This document shows positions 55,173-63,440 of a DNA stretch of 63,440 nt, one piece after another; positions within the stretch are counted from its first letter, which is position 1, and the number at the start of each line of letters is the position of its first letter. The notes beneath the pieces are model-generated. The model searched no databases. It was not told the origin of the DNA and was given only the letters and a program-made list of their open reading frames with translations. This stretch comes from a virus: the IMG/VR virus record IMGVR_UViG_3300025133_007312, positions 1-63,440 of that record; one strand, given 5' to 3'. A program made the position numbers and the translations under genes.

Positions 55173-56861
55173 ATGAAAAATTATGCTGAAAATTTATGTA
55201 AATCTTTTCCGCTATGGAAGAGATTTTCTGAGCGGTTTAAATGGAACTTGGGAGACTATGACTTTAAATCCTACACAAACCCAGAAAGCATCCCCAAAAA
55301 GCAAAAAAGCACCTTTAGTAATTTTAAACAATTTTTTGATTGTGTATATATTGTTAATTTAAAAGATGAAGTAAGTAAATATGAAAAAACCCTCAAAATA
55401 TTGAATTCCTATAACATCACAAATGTTAAAAGAGTTATCGCATATGACGCGATAAATAACCCTAAACAATATCGCAAACTAAAACGAATCCACGACCAAA
55501 GTGCTACTGAACATTGGAAAACAGAGGGTCTTTTCAGAGTCCCAGGAGCATTCGGAGTTCATATGTCTCATATTTGGATTCTTGAAGATGCAATTTCTCA
55601 CAAATGGAAATCCATTCTTATTCTGGAGGATGATGTTGTATTACATCAGGATTTTTATGACCTTTTCATGCACCAGTATAAAAATTTACCCGACCATTGG
55701 AAAATGTGGCAGTTGGGGGCATCACAGCATGGCAACTGGAATGAATTGGAGATTAATGACAAAAATCAACTCTACAAAGTGAAACCAAAGACATATGGAG
55801 CTTTTGCGTATGCTCTTAAATCAGAAATTTTTGGATTATTGTGGAATGAATTTCAAAAACATAAATTGCCCAATGATGTAATTACGGGTAATATTGCAAA
55901 TGAATATTATTCATCCAGCGCGTTTGTTTCTCATCCCAATCTAATAATTGCCGATATTATTCCCAGCAAGACACGGGGGGCATATAAAGAAACCTTAAAT
56001 CCGCCACCAAAAAATGACGGTAAATTCAAATATCCCAAAACCCTTCATTTATATTGGGGAAAAACCCCTCTTTCATTTTTAAATTACTTAACCGTAAAAT
56101 CTTTTTCCAAATATCACCCCCATTGGAAAATAAAGATTCATATTTCTAAAAATCCAACTCACCCTGCACTGAATAAAAGGGCATATAGCGGACCATGTTT
56201 TTTACAAAAAATAAAAAATATTCCCAATTTATCACTCCATCCAGTAGACTTAGATAATATTGGATTTAATAATGAAGGAGGTGACACCCACAAGAGTGAG
56301 TATTTTCGATATTATATATTAGAAAAAGAGGGCGGGGTTTGGTCTGATTTTGATATTCTTTATTTAAAATCTTTGGAGGGATCTTTTAATTTTACCGAAG
56401 AGAGTGTTATCTTTAAAAAAAGGTTTTTGGATTTGCAGTCTAAAGAACTTATTAAGTATCACCCTGTGGGATTGTTTTTATCACAACCAAAAAGTCGCTT
56501 TTTTAAATTTTTAAAAGAACAATGTGCAAACCAATATAACTCCACCAACTATCAACATGGGGGCACTAAACTATTTCAACGCTTATTTTCAAATGAAGGA
56601 AGCGTTTATGCCATTGATGAAGACTTACGAGAGCACATATTAACCCCCCAAAAACCCGCTTATTTACCTATAGAACGAAACAAGGTACATACCCTTTATG
56701 AATCCGGTTCTCCAAAAAAATTCACTTCCGATACCGTGGGCGTGTGCTGGTTTAATGGGACAAAAGAAAGTCAGGAATATAATTTAAAATTAAGTAAAAG
56801 GATAAACTGTTTTAATCCAGAATGCCCAATGGATTACCTAATCGAGCAATTCATCGCGTAA
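55173..56861 (+). CDS. Two-domain glycosyltransferase: GT25 plus GT32-like module, 562 aa
   Basis: Residues 50-270 match GT25 (LPS core/collagen-type) enzymes: FDCVYIVNLKDEVSKYEKTL opens the domain and ILILEDDVVLHQDF (LEDD at 151-154) is the donor site. Residues 285-560 are the GT32-like module: TLHLYWGKTPLSFLNYLTVK, KSEYFRYYILEKEGGVWSDF, DxD at 392-394. It shares this second module with two other genes here, but its first module differs. LPS oligosaccharide is the natural acceptor. The 3-prime end faces the 664-aa gene convergently. Confidence 0.85.
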   Translation: MKNYAENLCKSFPLWKRFSERFKWNLGDYDFKSYTNPESIPKKQKSTFSNFKQFFDCVYIVNLKDEVSKYEKTLKILNSYNITNVKRVIAYDAINNPKQYRKLKRIHDQSATEHWKTEGLFRVPGAFGVHMSHIWILEDAISHKWKSILILEDDVVLHQDFYDLFMHQYKNLPDHWKMWQLGASQHGNWNELEINDKNQLYKVKPKTYGAFAYALKSEIFGLLWNEFQKHKLPNDVITGNIANEYYSSSAFVSHPNLIIADIIPSKTRGAYKETLNPPPKNDGKFKYPKTLHLYWGKTPLSFLNYLTVKSFSKYHPHWKIKIHISKNPTHPALNKRAYSGPCFLQKIKNIPNLSLHPVDLDNIGFNNEGGDTHKSEYFRYYILEKEGGVWSDFDILYLKSLEGSFNFTEESVIFKKRFLDLQSKELIKYHPVGLFLSQPKSRFFKFLKEQCANQYNSTNYQHGGTKLFQRLFSNEGSVYAIDEDLREHILTPQKPAYLPIERNKVHTLYESGSPKKFTSDTVGVCWFNGTKESQEYNLKLSKRINCFNPECPMDYLIEQFIA

Positions 56862-56876
56862 TCCAACCCTGAACAT

Positions 56877-58871
56877 TTAATTGCTTAGATCAGATGAAAT
56901 CGTTTTTAAAATCCCTTTGTCTCTTCGACTCATATATCGATTAAAAATTGTCATAAAATCGTTTTCTTCAAATGTATCAAGATTGGTATGATTAAATTTA
57001 TTAATAAATCTTTGTGAGTGGGGAGATCCGTTAAACCAGTGTATGCAGCACGAATTTTTTACCTTTCGTAACACTTCTTTGGGCGAGTGGGACGATTTAA
57101 AAAGCGTGCTCATCTGATACCACTTATAAGGGGCAAATACATCTATATTTACTAAACTCTTATCCCAATCATAATCATTCTCTAACATAAATTTACTTGC
57201 CACCTTATTAAGCATGGGGGTTCCGATACTCGAATAGTGGTCTGGATTTAAATTATCCCATACGGATTCTAATAATTTTTTCGTTATTTCACTGTCGGGA
57301 TGAGAAAACACTATATATTGACAAAAATGTCGTTCGTTCGATTTTATCTCGTTCTGATGATGATTACAAAAAACAAATTTTGATTTATCATATACTTGAG
57401 AAGCGGTCGGGCGCTTATGTTTGGTGCCAAATCCCCCATTAAGTGAAATCGCTAACTCTCGTATATCCTTATAGGAATCATAAGGGGTCGCCTTCACCAC
57501 CCTTTCAATTGAGTTAACCCAAAAAGTATCCATGTCTAACCACATTCCGCCTGATCGGGTCAATATTTTTAAACGTAAGAAGTCTGATTTAATGACTTCT
57601 GATAAATAAAATGGAATCCCCTCAAACCCAGATTCAAAATCGATTTCCACCACCTTAATGTCCATTTTTAGTAATTCTTTTATATAATTAGATGAGGTAT
57701 ATTTTTTCTTATTTTCAAAACCAGTCCAAGAATTATAAACAAATCTTCGTTTGGGGTAGTATAATACCACTTCCCAATCAGGATTAAATTTTTTAAAAGT
57801 ATAAAGCGTTAAATAATGCAAAAAAGATAAATTGGACATATCCCAATAAGTGAACGCAATTTTGGGAATAGAATTGAAATATTTTATATTAGGGGGACAA
57901 TAAATTTGATTTTTGGGCGCGTTTGCATAATCTGGATTTTCTATGAGTCGTGCTTGAAGGCATATTTTTTCCGAACGGAAGGGCACTTCATCTAACTTTG
58001 TTATTTTCTCTTTAAGAAGACCTTTAACTATTTCTAAAAAAAATTCCTCGGTGTGCTCATAAAATACTTTTTGATTTTGTTTCCACTGGGTATAGATTTT
58101 TTTATTTTTGGAATCTGCATTAATTTTGTAAGAAGGGTTTGGTTGATGATATTGGTGAACTACAAATACTTTCTCGGTAAACGGATCAGGAATTTCGATG
58201 TTTAACCCTGCTTGATATTTTAGTGACATAACAAAACCATCATCATCAAAGCAATACCCTTTGTAGTAATCTGAATTAAATCCGCCAACTTCTTCTAATT
58301 TTGTCTTATAAATGGCAGAACAGTAATGATATCCCGAAGTGATCGATGGTGCGGTTGGTTGAGGATGATTATACCAATAAACTCCCGAATTGACTTTATC
58401 TTTATTTATTTTCGCCAATCCCTTATCAAAAAACACCATATCATATATGGTTTTTCTAGAATTTAATATCTCCTGAGTTGCTTCTTTTGAGTGAGAGGTA
58501 TAACAGGCATAACTTATATATTTGTCTTTAGTTAAGTTTTTTAATGTGTATCCTAAAATGTTTCCCTCATGGATACACTCGGGACTTTGAATAATAATAA
58601 TATCCCCTTGCGCTTTTCTAAATCCTAAATTATAAATTGCGCCTGGGTTTACTATCTCACGCTGGTTCCGTTTAGTTATCACCTTTAACAATTCAATTGG
58701 AAATGAATATTTTGCTAGGATATTGTCGATTTCATGGCGTTTATTACTATTGTCGTCCACAATAATAACTTCAAAATCATATTTACCTGTGTAATCAGTT
58801 TCAAATTTGTCTAAAGTGCTCTGTAATAATTCTTTACGATTGTGATACGCCATTACAATGGAGAATTTCAT
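56877..58871 (-). CDS. Two-domain glycosyltransferase: GT2 plus GT32-like module, 664 aa
   Basis: Residues 1-250 form a GT2 domain: FSIVMAYHNRKELLQSTLDK, VIIVDDNSN (36-44), QSPECIH, and FDDDGFVMSLK. Residues 335-640 repeat the GT32-like module: KIAFTYWDMSNLSFLHYLTL, KSDFLRLKIL and GGMWLDMDTF (DxD 446-448). The middle segment (250-330) is a helical linker. It would transfer two sugars to a surface glycan. It is on the minus strand 26 bp after the HNH gene. Confidence 0.85.
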   Translation of the reverse strand: MKFSIVMAYHNRKELLQSTLDKFETDYTGKYDFEVIIVDDNSNKRHEIDNILAKYSFPIELLKVITKRNQREIVNPGAIYNLGFRKAQGDIIIIQSPECIHEGNILGYTLKNLTKDKYISYACYTSHSKEATQEILNSRKTIYDMVFFDKGLAKINKDKVNSGVYWYNHPQPTAPSITSGYHYCSAIYKTKLEEVGGFNSDYYKGYCFDDDGFVMSLKYQAGLNIEIPDPFTEKVFVVHQYHQPNPSYKINADSKNKKIYTQWKQNQKVFYEHTEEFFLEIVKGLLKEKITKLDEVPFRSEKICLQARLIENPDYANAPKNQIYCPPNIKYFNSIPKIAFTYWDMSNLSFLHYLTLYTFKKFNPDWEVVLYYPKRRFVYNSWTGFENKKKYTSSNYIKELLKMDIKVVEIDFESGFEGIPFYLSEVIKSDFLRLKILTRSGGMWLDMDTFWVNSIERVVKATPYDSYKDIRELAISLNGGFGTKHKRPTASQVYDKSKFVFCNHHQNEIKSNERHFCQYIVFSHPDSEITKKLLESVWDNLNPDHYSSIGTPMLNKVASKFMLENDYDWDKSLVNIDVFAPYKWYQMSTLFKSSHSPKEVLRKVKNSCCIHWFNGSPHSQRFINKFNHTNLDTFEENDFMTIFNRYMSRRDKGILKTISSDLSN

Positions 58872-58897
58872 ATGATTATAATTATCTCACATCTCAA

Positions 58898-59398
58898 TTA
58901 AGATATCAAAAAATCTTCCCAGGGGCGCGGGATTTCCCCGTGAATATAAGTAAAAAAATTTAATCTAGGTTGAGATGGTTTTTTCTTAAGGATTAAATTT
59001 GCATCTTGTGGTGATTTGTCGCCTTTATGTGTATTACACCGATGGCACGAGGTAACTAAATTGTCCCAAGAGGTTTTGCCCCCTTTTGATCGGGGAATTA
59101 CATGGTCAATAGTAAAATTTTTCTTATTTAATCTTTTTCGGCAATATTGACATTCGCCACGATCTCTTATAAGGATATTAGTTCGGGTTAATTTAACCCC
59201 CCACGGCAATTTAAAAATAAAGTTGACTAATCGCACAACGGCAGGTAATTTAAACTTTTTATTTGGTGAATTAACCCATATATCTTCATATTCTCGGATT
59301 ATCTCAATTTTCTCTTGGAAGTACATCGTCATCGCCTTTTGCCACGAAACTTGTTTAATTGGACGATAACTTGCGTCTAAAACTAATACATGTTGCAT
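58898..59398 (-). CDS. HNH endonuclease, 166 aa
   Basis: The HNH/zinc core is clear: CQYCRKRLNKKNFTIDHVIP followed by RSKGG and NLVTSCHRCNTHKGDK, with two Cys pairs and the DH of HNH. The N-terminal 80 residues (VLVLDASYRPIKQVSWQKAM) match the common cyanobacterial and cyanophage type. It may be a free-standing homing nuclease or a DNA repair or packaging nuclease. A terminator of the upstream gene lies 49 bp before the ATG at 59398. Confidence 0.85.
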   Translation of the reverse strand: MQHVLVLDASYRPIKQVSWQKAMTMYFQEKIEIIREYEDIWVNSPNKKFKLPAVVRLVNFIFKLPWGVKLTRTNILIRDRGECQYCRKRLNKKNFTIDHVIPRSKGGKTSWDNLVTSCHRCNTHKGDKSPQDANLILKKKPSQPRLNFFTYIHGEIPRPWEDFLIS

Positions 59399-59447
59399 AT
59401 CTATTAGTATATAGAACTTTATACTTCATAGAGTAAAAAGTCAAGGC

Positions 59448-59474
59448 AAAAAAAAAGGGGCAAATGCCCCCTTC
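59448..59474 (-). terminator. Rho-independent terminator after the beta-barrel gene
   Basis: Read on the minus strand, AAGGGGGCATTTGCCCCTTT forms a GC-rich hairpin (about 8 pairs) followed by a run of nine T. It ends the transcript of the outer membrane protein gene and insulates the HNH gene. Confidence 0.85.
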
Positions 59475-59499
59475 AAAAAATCTTATTTTTTAATTATGA

Positions 59500-60111
59500 T
59501 TATAGTGAGACGCCGAGTCCAAGACCCAAAACGTGTGCCGTAGATGACAAATCGCTACCTGTCGAATCAAGCATATAAAATGCTGTCACACTCATTGTAT
59601 CGTTCACACCCTTGGTGATACCAATGGACGCACGGTTGCCCGTAATACCATCGGCGTTTGCGCGAAGTTCGTCCGAAACGCCTAAAGTAATACCTCTTAT
59701 TTGAGTGCTCATATCAAGTGCAGTGCGACCACTCAAGGTGTCAAATCCACTCAACTCAATTCGAGACGCGCTATCGATATTTAAATCACCGCTCAATAGT
59801 CGAAAAACACCCCCAACATAAGGTCGGTGCTCACCAGCACTTGTATTCCGATACCCCACAGAGACGCCCATAAGATCATTAACCTTAAAACCAAGGTTTA
59901 AATCAGTATGTTGACGTGCCAACGTTGGACCAGAAATGTCACTAAAACGAAGTTCTTCTTCTACGTTTAAGGTTACATTATCTGCAACACCACCTGTAAC
60001 ATTCAAAGTAGTCCAAACGGATGTCTCCGCTGCCATCGCAGTATCCGCCCAAAGCGCGATACCAATTGCGGCGAATCCAAACGCCAGTATTTTTTTCATT
60101 TTGTTAGTCAT
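59500..60111 (-). CDS. Outer-membrane beta-barrel protein, 203 aa
   Basis: Residues 1-28 form a signal peptide (ILAFGFAAIGIALWADTAMA then AAET). The mature part alternates polar and hydrophobic residues in strands ending in aromatic or Leu residues, as in small porin-like barrels (DUF2490-type shape). The AAGGAG ribosome site supports ATG 60111. GC content in sampled stretches is about 47 percent, above the neighbouring genes, which suggests a more recent capture from a host. It has its own terminator. It could alter permeability or block a receptor during infection. Confidence 0.7.
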   Translation of the reverse strand: MTNKMKKILAFGFAAIGIALWADTAMAAETSVWTTLNVTGGVADNVTLNVEEELRFSDISGPTLARQHTDLNLGFKVNDLMGVSVGYRNTSAGEHRPYVGGVFRLLSGDLNIDSASRIELSGFDTLSGRTALDMSTQIRGITLGVSDELRANADGITGNRASIGITKGVNDTMSVTAFYMLDSTGSDLSSTAHVLGLGLGVSL

Positions 60112-60144
60112 TTTATTAACTCCTTATATTTCCCTAATTGGGAA

Positions 60145-60218
60145 AGCCACAAATAGGATTCGAACCTACGACCTACGGTTTACAAAACCGTTACTCTACC
60201 GGACTGAGTTATTGTGGC
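60145..60218 (-). tRNA. tRNA-Thr (anticodon TGT)
   Basis: On the minus strand the acceptor stem pairs GCCACAA with TTGTGGC and the anticodon stem-loop is ACGGT TTTGTAA ACCGT. The T arm is regular. CCA is not encoded. The anticodon reads ACA codons, common in AT-rich phage genes. Confidence 0.95.
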
Positions 60219-60236
60219 ATTTGTTATTTGATTGTG

Positions 60237-60318
60237 TGCTCACAGGGGGATTCGAACCCCCACGCTGCTTAAGCAAAAGATTTTAAGTCTTCCGTGTCTA
60301 CCGTTTCACCATGCGAGC
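60237..60318 (-). tRNA. tRNA-Leu (anticodon TAA)
   Basis: Minus strand: acceptor GCTCGCA pairs with TGTGAGC and the anticodon loop is CTTAAAA. A long variable arm typical of leucine tRNA is present and the T arm GGGGG/CCCCC is complete. It reads UUA codons. It is 18 bp from tRNA-Thr. Confidence 0.95.
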
Positions 60319-60502
60319 AAAATTTCCCACCTTTCCCATGATCTGCATTTTTGCCAAAATAGAGCACTTCAAATTCTGAAGTTTCTGCCTTATAAGCACA
60401 ATGAAGATGAAGCAAATGTCGCATTAATAACTCCAATGGTCTTTTTTCAATCGAAATGATCGTGTTCGGTATTCCATTTTCCTTATAAATAAATTTATAC
60501 AT
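60269..60502 (-). CDS. Small hypothetical protein overlapping tRNA-Leu, 77 aa
   Basis: ATG 60502 is overlapped by the TAA of the Cys-rich gene (TAATG) and preceded by AAGGA, so translation is plausible. The protein contains a helical, His-containing middle (LLMRHLLHLHCAYKAE). Its last 16 codons lie in the tRNA-Leu sequence, which suggests that the original stop was lost when the tRNA arrived, or that the overlap is tolerated. No family recognised. Confidence 0.45.
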   Translation of the reverse strand: MYKFIYKENGIPNTIISIEKRPLELLMRHLLHLHCAYKAETSEFEVLYFGKNADHGKGGKFCSHGETVDTEDLKSFA

Positions 60503-60717
60503 TATTTTTTTTCCTTACAAAACTCACTCCTACACGGTGAATTACATCGTGTATAGCATTTTCCAAACTCATGGGAGTGATTAATGGTCCTTTGACAGAT
60601 CACTGAGCAATCTGATGTACATTTAAAAAAAGTTTCATCACAATAAAGATGAGAACTAGAAGTGCTGCATGGGTTAGGATTTACCAAAAAAAATACAACA
60701 AACGCAAGACCTCTCAC
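60502..60717 (-). CDS. Small cysteine-rich protein with hydrophobic N-terminus, 71 aa
   Basis: The N-terminal 12 residues (RGLAFVVFFLV) can serve as a signal or membrane segment, and the remaining 55 residues carry nine cysteines at 17, 26, 33, 37, 41, 54, 58, 62 and 67. Spacing of three or four residues between several of them would fit disulfides in the periplasm or metal binding. GTG start at 60717 has GGAG eight bases upstream. Function unknown. Confidence 0.55.
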   Translation of the reverse strand: MRGLAFVVFFLVNPNPCSTSSSHLYCDETFFKCTSDCSVICQRTINHSHEFGKCYTRCNSPCRSEFCKEKK

Positions 60718-60776
60718 TTTTTATCTCCATCTCATTTTTAGATCATATCACCCTAAATGGTGCCTGTCAACATAAA

Positions 60777-60902
60777 TCAACTTAACTTTCGCTGTATTAA
60801 ATTTTTTATTTTCTTATAAAAATCAATTAAACGTACAGATACAAAAACAAACGAAGCGACCGGGATTATAAAAATATAAATAATTATTTCCCTTAACCTC
60901 AT
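60777..60902 (-). CDS. Putative membrane microprotein, 41 aa
   Basis: A 41-codon frame starts 11 bp after the isocitrate lyase stop: MRLREIIIYIFIIPVASFVF and then a basic tail (KKIKNLIQRKLS). It has one predicted membrane helix and a positive C-terminus. There is no clear Shine-Dalgarno, so it would rely on coupling to the lyase. Support is structural only. Confidence 0.4.
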   Translation of the reverse strand: MRLREIIIYIFIIPVASFVFVSVRLIDFYKKIKNLIQRKLS

Positions 60903-60913
60903 CTTATTAATTA

Positions 60914-62158
60914 TTAAAATTGTTCTTCTTCAGTAGAATTTTTTAATGCAAGTGTGGAAGACTCTCCGTCAGAAATAACTTGAGAAATTTTGTCAAAATA
61001 TCCAGTTCCCACTTCACGTTGATGCTTGACTGCTGTAAATCCGTGAATCACTTCATCAAATTCATTTTGCTGTAATTCGGAATAAGCAGACATGCCTCGC
61101 TCAGAGTATTCCTTAGCGAGAGTAAACATGCTATGGTTAAGGGCATGAAAACCAGCAAGAGTCACAAACTGAAACTTGTATCCCATTGACTCCAACTCCT
61201 TTTGAAATTTAGCAATTGTTTCCTTATCTAAATGTTTTTCCCAATTAAATGAGGGAGAGCAATTATATGCTAATAATTTATTGGGATACTTTTCATGAAT
61301 GGCATCTGCAAATTTTTGTGCTTCCTCTAGCGATGGAGTAGAAGTTTCTAACCAGAGAAGATCGGCGAAAGGCGCGTAAGATAGACCTCTCGAAATGCCC
61401 ATCTCAATTCCGCCTGTAATTTTATAAAAACCCTCTGGGGTCCTTTCGCCTGTAATAAATGGGTGATCCCTCTCGTCTATATCGGAAGTTATGAGTTTTG
61501 CTGAATTAGCATCTGTTCTGGCAATTATGATAGTGGGTGTGTCGCATACGTCGGCAGCAAGTCTTGCCGCAGTCAATGTTTTAATAAATTGTTTGGTGGG
61601 AACAAGGACTTTGCCGCCCATGTGCCCACACTTCTTTTCTGCCGCCAATTGGTCTTCAAAATGAACACCCGCAGCACCCGCTTCGATCATAGACTTCATG
61701 AGTTCATATGCGTTCAGCGGACCACCAAATCCAGCTTCAGCATCGGCAATAATCGGTGCGAAATAATCATGTTCAGGTTGACCTACAATACCGCCCTCAA
61801 CACACTCAAGTTGATCTGCTCGCTGGAATGCTTTATTTATTTTTCTTACAACAGCAGGGACGCTATTGACGGGATATAAACTTTGATCGGGGTACATATC
61901 CCCTGCTAGATTTGCGTCTGCTGCGACTTGCCATCCACTTAAATAAATCGCTTTGAGTCCCGCCTTTACTTGTTGAACTGCTTGATTGCCAGTTAAGGCA
62001 CCTAGGCACCGAACGGCATCTTCCTCATGTAACATTTCCCATAATTTCTTTGCCCCATCAGTTGCAAGCGTATATTCAATCTTTTTACTTCCACGAAGAT
62101 TCAATACTTCTTCTTTAATATATGTTCGTTCAATTCCATCCCATCTATATGGTGACAT
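60914..62158 (-). CDS. aceA: Isocitrate lyase, 414 aa
   Basis: Cleaves isocitrate into glyoxylate and succinate, the first step of the glyoxylate bypass. Complete domain: SGWQVAAD (74-81), DQSLYP, the catalytic KKCGH (175-179, with Cys177 as proton donor), [16 protein letters not shown] (299-306) and the C-terminal EEEQF. These match E. coli AceA over nearly the full length (E. coli 434 aa; the first 16 residues are missing). No key residue is changed, so the enzyme should be active. It lies 17 bp after the malate synthase gene and in the same direction, as in bacterial aceBA operons, within phage-type surroundings. Confidence 0.97.
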   Translation of the reverse strand: MSPYRWDGIERTYIKEEVLNLRGSKKIEYTLATDGAKKLWEMLHEEDAVRCLGALTGNQAVQQVKAGLKAIYLSGWQVAADANLAGDMYPDQSLYPVNSVPAVVRKINKAFQRADQLECVEGGIVGQPEHDYFAPIIADAEAGFGGPLNAYELMKSMIEAGAAGVHFEDQLAAEKKCGHMGGKVLVPTKQFIKTLTAARLAADVCDTPTIIIARTDANSAKLITSDIDERDHPFITGERTPEGFYKITGGIEMGISRGLSYAPFADLLWLETSTPSLEEAQKFADAIHEKYPNKLLAYNCSPSFNWEKHLDKETIAKFQKELESMGYKFQFVTLAGFHALNHSMFTLAKEYSERGMSAYSELQQNEFDEVIHGFTAVKHQREVGTGYFDKISQVISDGESSTLALKNSTEEEQF

Positions 62159-62175
62159 ATTTCTTACTCCTTCCT

Positions 62176-63440
62176 TTATTCAATTATTTCGTAACACTCT
62201 AGTGTTAAAAAATCTTTTAAATTATCTGACATGCACATATCTTTTATCAAGTTAAATATAGTTTCAAAATTTTTATTTTTTTCATATTTTCTGGATTCTT
62301 CTCTCAACACTTGATTAAAATATGTTTTATTCATAACAACGCGATTACTTAAAACAATCTCATGTTTTATCCACTGCCAAATTTGGGCACGACTTATTTC
62401 TGCCGTTGCTGCATCTTCCATTAAATAATTAATTGGTACGCACCCATTTCCCTTAATCCACGAACTGATATAGAGAAATATGATATTAATATTTTCACGC
62501 AACATTTGCTCGGTGCAATCACCAATCGGGGGAATAATCAAATCACTTATAGTAATATCTCGGTTTAATGATGACTTGGTGCCTATTTGGTTAAGGGCGG
62601 GCATGTGTTCATCAAAAATGGATTTAGCAATATGTACCAAAAAAGGATGAGCGACCCATGTTCCATCATGTCCAGATTGTACCTCCCTGAGTTTACCTGC
62701 TTTTACTTTTCTCATCGCAATATCATTTGCTTCGGGGTCGTTTCCAATAGGTATCTGTGCTGCCATGCCCCCTATCGCATGAACCCCGCGCCGATGGCAA
62801 GTCTTTATAAGTAATTGAGAGTAGGATTTCATAAAATGAGAACCCATATCCACCGTGGAACGATCCGGTAACACATAATTTTTATCATGTTGGAAGGTTT
62901 TTATAAAACTAAAGATATAATCCCATCGACCACAATTTAGACCGGCAGAATGCTCTCGCAACTCGTATAAAATTTCATCCATTTGAAGAACCGCAGGAAA
63001 TGTTTCAATTAAAACAGTCGCCTTTATAGTTCCGGGGGGAATTTCTACATATTTTTCTGCAAAATTAAAAATTTCCGCCCACAACCTTGCTTCCCTGGAG
63101 TGTTCTAGTTTAGGGAGATAAAAATAAGGTCTTGTTCCATTTTTCAAAAGTTCTTTATAGTTATGAAAGAAGTATAGACCAAAATCAAAAAGACATGCGC
63201 GAATACGATCACCACCAACCAGATAATTCTTTTCTTCTAGATGAAGACCTCTTGGTCGGACAAATAGAACGGCAGTATCACTTTCCAATGTATACTTTTT
63301 CTTTTGGTTTGTACATGTTATGGTTTTTCTTACCGCGTCATAAAGATTAATTTGTCCATTAATGCAATTATCCCACGTAGGGGAATTAGAATCTTCAAAA
63401 TCGCACATATAAACATTTGCACCTGAATTAAGGGCGTTTA
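62176..63440 (-). CDS. aceB: Malate synthase A, partial at the right edge, at least 420 aa
   Basis: Condenses glyoxylate with acetyl-CoA to malate, the second step of the bypass. The frame remains open to base 63440: before the Met at 63408 the chain reads [10 protein letters not shown], which aligns with the E. coli segment just before MADFEDS, so the N-terminus is outside the window. Conserved pieces: [19 protein letters not shown] (substrate Arg), [30 protein letters not shown] and [18 protein letters not shown] (catalytic Asp). About four fifths of the E. coli enzyme is present. Its stop is 17 bp before aceA. Confidence 0.96.
   Translation of the reverse strand, partial: NALNSGANVYMCDFEDSNSPTWDNCINGQINLYDAVRKTITCTNQKKKYTLESDTAVLFVRPRGLHLEEKNYLVGGDRIRACLFDFGLYFFHNYKELLKNGTRPYFYLPKLEHSREARLWAEIFNFAEKYVEIPPGTIKATVLIETFPAVLQMDEILYELREHSAGLNCGRWDYIFSFIKTFQHDKNYVLPDRSTVDMGSHFMKSYSQLLIKTCHRRGVHAIGGMAAQIPIGNDPEANDIAMRKVKAGKLREVQSGHDGTWVAHPFLVHIAKSIFDEHMPALNQIGTKSSLNRDITISDLIIPPIGDCTEQMLRENINIIFLYISSWIKGNGCVPINYLMEDAATAEISRAQIWQWIKHEIVLSNRVVMNKTYFNQVLREESRKYEKNKNFETIFNLIKDMCMSDNLKDFLTLECYEIIE

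Noticed and set aside
1-63440. Bacterial chromosome fragment with an integrated prophage
   Set aside because: Virion, late sigma, tRNA and nuclease genes extend from edge to edge; no integrase, attachment repeat or host operon is seen. Only the far side of aceB is unseen and could change this.
1-63440. CRISPR arrays, insertion sequences, rRNA genes
   Set aside because: I saw no regularly spaced repeats, transposase motifs or rRNA-like sequence.

Overview
This looks like one part of the genome of a large, AT-rich, T4-like myovirus, probably marine. Nearly every gene lies on the minus strand, packed with overlaps of a few bases. The virion genes include recognisable T4-type baseplate proteins (gp6-like, gp25-like), and there is a gp55-like late sigma factor. 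The gene mixture (PhoH, glycosyltransferases, HNH nuclease, cytidylyltransferase/HAD pair, tRNAs) is the style of ocean T4-like phages. No host housekeeping block, integrase or rRNA is visible, so I read it as phage DNA, not host chromosome. I cannot name the host. The window carries a one-piece tmRNA; alphaproteobacteria, including SAR11, have two-piece permuted tmRNAs, so a beta- or gammaproteobacterial host, or a tmRNA taken from one, is more natural.

Layout, by coordinate. 1-28.9 kb: virion and baseplate genes, including two giant proteins (3166 and 2766 aa), gp6-like, gp25-like, a spike-like protein and a tail-associated M15 peptidase. 28.9-30.7 kb: small genes and the gp55-like sigma factor. 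30.7-40 kb: a surface-glycan island (RmlD-like reductase, LhgO-like flavoenzyme, RmlC-like cupin, sugar epimerase, methyltransferase, a glycosyltransferase remnant, WecB-like epimerase and three glycosyltransferases). 40-43.2 kb: PD-(D/E)XK nuclease, HExxH protein and PIN-PhoH ATPase. 43.3-44.7 kb: a two-gene plus-strand island (lipoprotein serine protease, J-domain protein). 45.0-45.3 kb: tmRNA with its own sigma70-like promoter. 45.3-51.9 kb: small virion-associated or unknown proteins, two more HExxH proteins, a LamG protein and a DnaQ-like exonuclease. 51.9-54.3 kb: cytidylyltransferase, HAD phosphatase, sulfotransferase and membrane-anchored APS kinase. 54.3-58.9 kb: three more glycosyltransferases. 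58.9-60.9 kb: HNH nuclease, outer-membrane beta-barrel, tRNA-Thr, tRNA-Leu and small secreted or membrane peptides. 60.9 kb to the end: isocitrate lyase and malate synthase.

The most striking content is the pair aceB-aceA at the right edge: a complete isocitrate lyase with intact active-site motifs, directly downstream of a malate synthase that runs off the window. Together these are the two dedicated enzymes of the glyoxylate bypass, so the phage could redirect host carbon from the decarboxylating half of the TCA cycle during infection. A second theme is remodelling of surface glycans, including PAPS synthesis plus a sulfotransferase and three two-module glycosyltransferases that share a common C-terminal module. 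A third is protein quality control and proteolysis (tmRNA, J-domain protein, one periplasmic serine protease, three HExxH proteins).
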